A stretch of DNA of 64,000 nt from Orobanche coerulescens. Its lineage: Eukaryota; Streptophyta; Magnoliopsida; Lamiales; Orobanchaceae. The notes under the pieces are model-generated. The model ran no database searches, was not told the DNA's origin, and saw only the letters and a list, made by a program, of their open reading frames with translations. Positions 56,700 to 64,000 of this stretch are shown in pieces; position 1 is the first letter of the stretch; the number at the start of each line of letters is the position of its first letter. Made by a program: the position numbers and the translations under genes. The stretch is from contig CM065817.1 of NCBI GenBank assembly GCA_033398695.1, positions 65,832,001 through 65,896,000 on the forward strand, read 5' to 3'.

Positions 56700-56915
56700 T
56701 GGACACGACCGATGCACACGATCGTATGCTACCGTGTGCAGCGATCGTGTGCAAGTTTCTGGCCATGAACACGATCGCTACACACGATTGTGGACGATCG
56801 TGTTAAACGATCGTGAACACGTTAGTTGTGCGCACGATGTCAAGGCCGTTGGACACGATCGTTGCACACGATCGTCGCACACGGTGGCTTCCCATCGTGT
56901 GCAGCGATCGTGTCC
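56700..56915. repeat. Cluster of CACGATCGTG-type palindromes
   Basis: In about 215 bases the words CACGATCG, GCGATCGTG and ACGATCGTG occur roughly ten times in both directions, with CACGATTGTG-like variants, just upstream of the MULE-like exon. No period is fixed. Confidence 0.8.
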
Positions 56916-57493
56916 GTAAGAACTTGTCGGGAAAAAAAAATTTCCAACGGTAAAATATTGATGCATACATTCTTTATGAACCCAGAAGCACGACAAATGA
57001 AGTCCTATTTGAACGTCAACTTTTCCTTTCGAATAATCTTGTGATTTTTATAAGATTTTTGAGAGACCCTTTGTAAAAAAATGGTTGTGTTGTTTTGATG
57101 TATATGTTGTAGATAAATTTTGGTTGTTGGACATTAATGATCGGCTTTGAGCAGATGAGGAAAATGAAAAAGAAAAAAGAAAAGAAAAATAGTTTAAATT
57201 AAATAAAATACAAAAAGAAAAGAGAAAGTCAACATTGATCCTGTTGTGAGGACATTTTAGCCTTTTTACTCAAAATGGTACTAAAAACTTATACTCTTAT
57301 GAATGTGGATATAAAACTTGTCAATTTTATAATTTAATATTAACAAATTGATTCCCACTATACTTAATGACAATAAAAAAATATAAAATTACACCAAGTC
57401 TTAACAATATCATTATAAAAAGTTGAAATATAAAGTTACACTTAAAGTCTTAACAATATCATTATAATAAAAACTCTATTTTTATATTATAGA
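56916..57493. other. AT-rich DNA, nothing recognised
   Basis: No gene, terminal repeat or known motif seen. Purine-rich and poly-A stretches only. Confidence 0.5.
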
Positions 57494-57520
57494 CTAGTTT
57501 ATATCCCGTGCAATGCACGG
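57494..57520 (-). mobile_element. Helitron-like 3' terminus
   Basis: On the minus strand the hairpin CCGTGCATTGCACGG (57506-57520) is followed eight bases later by CTAG at 57494-57497 and then T, the usual hairpin-CTRR-T layout of a Helitron 3' end. No Rep/helicase is present. Confidence 0.4.
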
Positions 57521-57526
57521 TTGTTT

Positions 57527-57640
57527 TAATATTTGTTATCACATTATTTGTATTACAATACTTTATTTATAATTATTTTAGTTTAACAGATTAGCTGTAA
57601 TTAAAACAGTTATATCCGTTATGAGTAAAATAGGTTTTTA
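57527..57640. repeat. Dispersed repeat, also at 63086-63195
   Basis: TAATATTTGTTATCACA and about 95 following bases are clearly similar to 63086-63195 in the same orientation. Confidence 0.7.
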
Positions 57641-60354
57641 AAATAATTAATCTTGTCATAATAGGTTTTAAAAAGAAATCATTAAAAATGTATTTAAATT
57701 AATTAAATTAAAAGATATTATAATAAGAATCAGGTTGTAATACAATTAGACCGATTAAAATAGAGTTTAGATTTAGCCTCTAGGCCCAAAAAAGTCCAAG
57801 TACTAAATAAATATCGAATACTTAGAATTTTATCCTTACAGGAGTATATAATAAGCGCAAGAGGGATCTTTGGTAGTATGGTTGTAATGGTCGTCGGTAT
57901 TACAAAAAAAGATATTAACCGTTGGATCATAAAATAGATATATTAGAACCATTAGATCTTATACAAAATAATAATCTATTTATATTCAAAGTACCTAAAA
58001 ATATTCTCTTATAGAATATAAATAAAATATAGATTACTAATTATTATAGAATTAGAAATATGATATATTATGACAATAGAATCCTAACAAAAATAGAAGT
58101 TGATTTCGCATCTATTATATATAAAGCTTATCCCTCTTAATTTAATGTGTAAGGGGGTTGTGCACAAAAATTAGTACCCCTTAATTTAATGTGCAGGGGG
58201 GTTGTGCACAAAAATTAGTACTGTACAACTAATGCATTGCACACCAAAAATAATTTCGTTTTTTATAAACTCACGAATTTACATCTACATATTAAACTCC
58301 AAGGAATACAAACAATCGTGTAATGATGGAGTGAACACAAAAGGGTTCCTGGAACCATGCTCTCATAATTGATGAATATGAAGTGTTGCTGAAGTATTTA
58401 TGCTTGAAGCACTATAAACCATCCAAAGACGAGAAAACAACATAGCAAAAAATCACACCAGTTTTGCAGTTTGCCATATAAGCCTCCTGTTATGTTTTCT
58501 ATTTATATGTAGATAAGAGGTTGTCACTATTTTTTAATCTTGGCCTACCTTTTCGAATATGGAGTTAAAGACTTGCTGTGATATTCTTTAAAGATGTTTG
58601 TGTGTGCTTCTGACATTAAAGGGTTTGATGTTTATATGGAGTTAAAGACTTGCTGTGGTATTCTTTCGAATATGGAGATCTGTGATTTGATGTTACTTTC
58701 TTTTCTTTGTTCGTTAAAAACACAGAAACTAAATCGAATGATTTTGAGCAGAAACATTAAAGGATTTGATGTTGTGTTTGATTATTTTGGGTAAGGAGTT
58801 ACAACGACGGTAGTTTGTGTGTGAAGTTGTGTTCATGTTTGGTGGTTGATCTGCAAAACCATAGAAAAAGATGGATGGGAGGCAAATGTTTTTAGGATAG
58901 TGATAAAAAAATTAGATGTATATCTTGGAATGGATTGGATCCCATCTTACCCGAATTTTTTTACCCCATTGGTTTTGGGTTTTAATCTGTTGGACTGGAT
59001 CCAACCGTAGCAAAACAATCTCAAAACACGATGAATTGATGTCAATAATCAATCGGTTGGTGTTTGTTAAAAGAAATGAAACAAAATGGTTTGAAATAAA
59101 ATGATTGTTTTAAAGTGTACAACTCATGAAAAGCTAATGAATGAATATATGCATGTAATAATGCGAAGCTTATGTGAATACTGAGTTGGACCTCCAGCAG
59201 TTGGTAAATTTGACACATACATACATTCATCAATGCATACATAAACACGTATCACGTATGTATGCAGACACATAGGTACGATATTGGTATACATTGAATA
59301 AAGAAGCTAAAAAATATTATAGATACAGCATGGTTGCATGGGTATTTTGCTTTATAGGTGGCATTCTTCATTGAAAATTTACCTCATATTAATTATTTAC
59401 ATAATCAATATGCATGCTTTCTCTCTATCTAATGATGATGCTACTAATAGTCTCCTACAATATAATGGAGACTCTTCATGTCCATTCCTTTTGTTATTCA
59501 CTTTTACTTTTTGCTTGGGAGGATGGTAAGTTGGTAACCGTTGTGAATTAAAAACGAAATCATATCGTAGTATCAAGATTGCATAAAATTATAGAATGTT
59601 AAAACAAAAGCTGTTAGTATTTAAATATTACATGTGAAGAGACTCTTTTAAATGTAACGTCTTAGAAAAAGTCTTTTTACATGTACTCTTTTATTGTGAA
59701 TAAACTGTTTTAAGTACTGGAAACTTAATTAGTACCGACCATTACACTATGAATATTTAGATGCAATGGGTGCAACGCACGGGTTGATAAAACATTACAC
59801 TATGAACATTTAAAATAAATACAATACATTACATATAACTAATTACATAGACTAAAAGAATTCTACACGGAAAAAGCGTTACGGATGAGTCCTTATTCAT
59901 ATTAAAAGACTACATGTGAAAAGACTATTTTAATTGTAACTTTTAATGTAAATAAACTAATTTAAATATAAAAGTTATGATAACATCACAATTAAATCCT
60001 CTAAAATAAATACAATACAAATTCTCTAATAGGCATCTAAATACTGTCATATGCTCATTCAAGCGTCTGCAACCAATGCTCATTCAAGCGTCTGCAACCA
60101 AAAACCGTGCATCGCACGGGTTGGATCAAGCCTCGTAACTATAAATATATAATTATACCCATACTTAATATTAAAAGAAAGTCGCAAAAAAAATCTAAAG
60201 AAACATGTGTCATCTGAATCTCCACGTTAATTTTTTTTTTTTTAAATCTTAATAAAATGGATTAGAGGATTATTCTATTATATACTATCTATCAATTAAA
60301 AATTGATGTAATACAACCATATAGCCACTTTGACTAGGTGGAATACAATATTTG
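57641..60354. other. AT-rich non-coding DNA with small duplications and Helitron-like hairpins
   Basis: No gene recognised. Visible structures are a two-copy 44-bp tandem duplication at 58136-58222, an interwoven duplication at 58555-58680 (GGAGTTAAAGACTTGCTGTG twice), a decayed hairpin GGGTGCAACGCACGG near 59769, a 25-bp tandem duplication at about 60052-60100 and the hairpin CCGTGCATCGCACGG at 60105-60119. Confidence 0.55.
58136..58222. repeat. 44-bp tandem duplication
   Basis: CTTAATTTAATGTG...ACAAAAATTAGTAC occurs twice in a row with two or three differences. Confidence 0.9.
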
Positions 60355-61961
60355 TCAAGGAACTTAATATGGATAAATTCTAGCCATTTTGAGTGATTTG
60401 GGACCATTTTACCTTTACTTTTCATTTTTTCTCCTTTTCTCTCTCATCATGCTGTTACGATTTTATTTTTGTGTTACGATTTGTTGTTTTCGTAACTGCT
60501 TTATTATTATTTGTGGATTTCGTAACGAAACGATTTGTTACGATTTTGTTTTGCTGTTACGACTTGTTTAGATTTTATTAATTTCATTATGAATTTATCT
60601 TTTCGTACGATTTAGTGTGTTACAGTTTGTTTATTTCGTACCAAAATGATTTTTTACGATTTTATTTTTGTGTTACGGTTTGATGATTTCGGTAGTCTTA
60701 TGATGCCAGATTCCTTCGTTTAAAAGTCCATTTGTTCTACAATAAACAAACAATAAAATCAAATCAACAATTCGGAACATATAAATAATGTTATGAAATA
60801 GCAAATTATGTATGCATTTGATGAGATGCATTTGACCTACAAGGCAAATTATTACGAAATACGAAATTCAATTCGTAACACCTGTTACACAATAGATAAC
60901 ATTTGTTACGAAATACGAAATTCGTAACAACATAATTAATAGTGTTACTAAATCGCACAAAAAAACCCAATAAGCATAAAACTGATGATACGAAATACGA
61001 ATTTCGTAACAAGGATACAAAATATCCAATACGAAATTCTAAATTCGTAACAAAGTTATAACCTTATTATGAAAATTACATTTCGTATCATTTATTCTTG
61101 CTTTTCGTATCATTATTTCAATACAAAAATCTAAAATCGTAACAAAATATTCAATACGAAATTGCAATATTCGTAACATGTGTAACAGATCTGAGAAAAA
61201 AACAGGCAATAATAACAAGATTCGTATGAATTCACCCATCAGTTCAACCACAAATCGTATCAATTCACCAATCGTAGCAGTTACGAAATTCGTAACATGT
61301 ATACCAAATCTCCAATACGAAAATTTCAAATCGGCACAAATGTGTTACGAAATTTGAATTTCGTAACTTCATACTGATACGAAATGACAAAATCTTAACA
61401 AAAAATCAAGGCATAGTGATACGGAATCATAAAATTATAACATGGTAACCCAGTACGAAATAAATAAATCGTAACAATAGTAAATTCGTAACCACGTATG
61501 CAAACATACGAAAACTAGATTTAAAACACCAATACATCCAAATCGGTCGGAAATCACCTCAAATATACCATGAATCACCAGGAATCATATAAAAACTTAT
61601 AAATCATAAAAACAAATACGAAAATAGCATTATTTCAAGCTAGATCTAGGATTTTTCTAGAGAGAGAAAAATGAAGAAAGAGAAATAAAATCGAATGGGA
61701 GGATGCCGCATGAGAACGCCATTAATCTCAGGAGCAGAGAGATTTCGTCGGAGAAGGAGCGGTAGAGGTGGTCGGAATCGATCTGGTCGGAGTCAGATCC
61801 ATGGATTGAAGCTCGTCGGAGATGAAGATGGTGGTGACCAATGAACATGGACGACGTCTGAGATTCTGGGCTGGGGAAGACGAGCAGAAGAGCGGCGGCA
61901 TAAAGAAAGCAGCAACGGCGACAGAAGAGCGGCGACGGCGAGGAAGAAGGGAGGAGCAGCG

Positions 61962-62004
<43 letters not shown>

Positions 62005-62120
62005 GAGGCGTATGAAGAAGAGAGAGAGAAAGGGAGATAAAAGTAGGTGGTTTGAAGAGTAAAATCGTCCATAAGTTGTGAATTGGCTAGAATTTGACAA
62101 TATTAAGTTGCATGACATAA
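60355..62120. mobile_element. Terminal-inverted-repeat element packed with TACGAAATTCGTA motifs
   Basis: The left end (about 60361-60390, AACTTAATATGG...TTCTAGCCA) is the inverse of the right end (about 62082-62109, TGGCTAGAATTT...ATATTAAGTT), and weaker inverted similarity extends about 30 bases inward. Between them the words TTACGAAATTCGTAAC, AATACGAAAT and GTTACGATTT recur dozens of times at 60440-60690 and 60840-61500. No transposase is visible. The region 61690-62040 is GC-richer, with a GA run and low-complexity frames, and may be captured sequence. I infer a MULE- or CACTA-like non-autonomous DNA transposon; the target site is not resolved. Confidence 0.5.
61966..62001. repeat. GA dinucleotide microsatellite
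   Basis: About 36 bases of uninterrupted AG. It gives rise to Ser-Leu or Arg-Glu runs in several frames, which I do not regard as proteins. Confidence 0.95.
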
Positions 62121-63442
62121 TTTGTTAAGGGGTTCATATGGCTAGGTTCCTACTCATCTCTTAAAAATTTCTTCTCATTTTATTTTTATATTTTTAACCT
62201 AACAGTTTAAACAATTATAACATTTTTGTATCAATTTTATTTTTTGATAAAAATTATATCAAATTAATTCTTACTTCTTGCTCTTTAGTTTGACATCCAT
62301 AATATATATATATATATAAAGTAATTTAAATATAATTATGATATATTTAGATGATTAAAATATTTCCATAAGAAACTATAAGAATATTGAAGAAAAATAT
62401 ATTTTTAGTTTATTTTTATAGTTTTGTACTTTAATAATTATTTGATTTTTCCGAATTATTTTGTCCTGATTATAAAATAGTAAAAGAATTATATTAATGC
62501 CAAATTATACAAAACATTATATTAGTAAGAATATGGGTTGTATACTTTTAATTAAAATTAATAATAATAAATATAATTTAATTTATTATTTATAAAATTA
62601 GATATAAGACTCATATTGTCTTACATGAAAAAATAAATGCATGTGCTTAGTTAAACTACAGTTTTCCTATCATATGCCCTTATATCACATGAAAAGGTTT
62701 TATAGATAGAAGTAAAATAAATAATAGTGTATGTGTATGTGTGTGTTTATTGACTCATGTATCTTTTATAATAACTTTACAATATCACTGAAATTCCATC
62801 ACATATTATTAATATAATAAAATATTCAATATTTTACGACGTGGATAGCATGAGAGGACATCTAGTCTTATATATAATAAAAGTAAAAAAAAATTATAAG
62901 CGTAAAACAGATTTTATAGTTTCATAACCATTCAACATACTTGAATTAAATGTTCGAATTATGTCAATAACATATCAAAATTTATTTTTTATAATTCCAC
63001 CGCTAATGACGTAATTAGTTCGAATCTCATTAGTAACATATTAATATCTAATATTTATATCATTAGGTCCAAGAACGTCAACTTCTAATATTTGTTATCA
63101 CACTATTTGTATTGTAATATTTTATTTATAATTATATTAGGTTTAGAGATGTGTTTTAATTAAAATAATTATATGTGTTGTGATTAAAACAAGGCTAAAA
63201 TGTTCCTGGGGTCCCTTAGTCCTTTATCTTTTTTATCCCAACTAAGTCATTTATCTTTATAATTTTAAGCAAATTTAGCCTTTTCCGTTGGTCTCCGTTA
63301 ACTGTTGTCCAGGTGGCTGTTAAGTTGTTGACTATCACCTACGTGACTATAAACATTTCTACGTGTCAAATCCCTAACTTATGTGTCAATTTTCTAACCT
63401 ATGTGTCAATACTCATTCGTCACATTTCTCTCTATCTACACC
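62121..63442. other. AT-rich DNA, nothing coding
   Basis: Contains a TA run near 62301-62318, a possible Helitron boundary at 62862-62884 (CTAG directly followed by TCTTATATATAATAAAAG) and the 63086-63195 repeat shared with 57527. No gene recognised. Confidence 0.5.
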
Positions 63443-64000
63443 TAGGCATGTCCAAGGGTCGACCCGGACCCGGCGGGTTACGACCCGGCGGGAACCCGTC
63501 CCGACCCGGACCCGCCGGGTCACGGGTCATACGGGTCACAGGTCGTGCGGGTTGCGGGTTAGGGTTAGGGTCGACCTAATTCCCACCCGCTGACCCGGCG
63601 GGTCATGACCCGCCACTGACCCGCCAGGTCGACCCGCCGGGTCGACCAATTTTTAAAAAAAAACTGCTGACAGCGTGACCTCATACCCCACCCACCACAG
63701 CAGATTCTTTGGACTTTGGACTCCAAAGCTTTGTTTGGAGCCGTTGCAGGCGGGTCCAATTTAAAAAAAAAAAATGCTGGCCGGCCCCACCCCCACCCCC
63801 ACCCACCACCTTTTGCGCTTTCATGCAGGCTGGCTGTAATAGAGCCGTTGCTTGCTCTCAGTCTCACTCAGTCAGGGCAACGGTCATCTGCACTGCACTG
63901 TGCAGTGCAGATTTTTTTTTTTTTTTTATAACAAATACACATTTTTTCCTATAAATACCCAAAATCCAATTCATTCATCTCACACCAATTCATTCATACA
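63443..64000 (+). mobile_element. 5' end of a hAT-like transposon, cut by the window end
   Basis: Starts TAGGCATGTCCAAGGGTCGA at 63443, of hAT terminal-repeat type, followed by about 200 bases dense in ACCCG(C)CGGGT-type palindromes (to about 63650), as in hAT subterminal regions. After homopolymer-rich sequence a TATA box (TATAAATA, 63950-63957) and a CATTCAT-repeat leader follow, the layout expected upstream of a transposase gene. No coding sequence is reached. Confidence 0.55.

Noticed and set aside
61657..62118. 153-codon minus-strand frame, Ser/Leu rich
   Set aside because: Built on a GA microsatellite and low-complexity sequence, with overlapping frames equally open. No domain recognised.
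63550..63575. Telomere-like GGGTTAGGGTTAGGG
   Set aside because: Only two units, of TTAGGG rather than the usual plant TTTAGGG, inside the hAT subterminal palindrome region. Not a telomere or an interstitial telomeric array.

Overview
This is plant nuclear DNA, almost certainly from an angiosperm with a large, repeat-rich genome. I recognise no ordinary host gene, tRNA, rRNA or CRISPR array. Nearly everything is transposable element, mostly LTR retrotransposons nested inside one another. The evidence is paired LTRs starting TG and ending CA, 5-bp target-site duplications (TSDs), primer-binding sites (PBS) matching tRNA-iMet or tRNA-Asp, polypurine tracts (PPT), and gag/pol remnants. The species cannot be named from the sequence.

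Layout. (1) 1-11750: head-to-tail array of a decayed Ty1/Copia element on the minus strand (three LTR copies, two and a half pol relics). (2) 11751-12352: unassigned, possibly a Copia LTR fragment. (3) 12353-42679: a Ty3/Gypsy Tat-lineage element on the minus strand (Tat1), with 3' LTR, a spliced antisense extra ORF on the plus strand (aORF1), a 50-bp tandem array and a truncated pol with two RNase H domains. Its aORF1 is split by a four-level nest: a solo LTR (14724-38163, TSD GATCC) holds a Sirevirus-like gag-only Copia element (15739-36277, TSD CACAT). That element's 3' LTR holds a Tekay/Del-like gag-only Gypsy element (16017-31928, TSD CTCCA), whose 3' LTR holds a non-coding element with a tRNA-Asp PBS (16215-23576, TSD CCACG). 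(4) 42680-54614: a second Tat element (Tat2), inserted in the reverse transcriptase of Tat1. Its LTR and antisense ORF are visible, and the ORF is split by a degenerate Copia element (44763-53976, TSD GAACC). (5) 54615-64000: hAT-like end, an LTR related to the solo LTR but in opposite orientation, a MULE mudrA-like exon, a cluster of CACGATCGTG-type palindromes, AT-rich DNA with Helitron-like hairpins, an inverted-repeat element packed with TACGAAATTCGTA-type motifs (60355-62120), and the 5' end of a plus-strand hAT-like transposon that runs off the window.

How the parts relate. Three nested elements are non-autonomous: two keep gag and have lost pol, one has no recognisable coding capacity. 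They would have needed enzymes from relatives elsewhere. The two Tat elements share an architecture in which the LTR carries a sense promoter on the minus strand and a second TATA box on the plus strand ahead of the antisense ORF. A recurring theme is that most LTR families here carry, in U3, a cluster of short CG-containing repeats private to that family. The clearest is TAGCGTGCGCTA, 12 times per LTR. Many differences between paired LTRs fall at CCG, CAG and CTG sites, so some frameshifts reported below may be sequencing errors.
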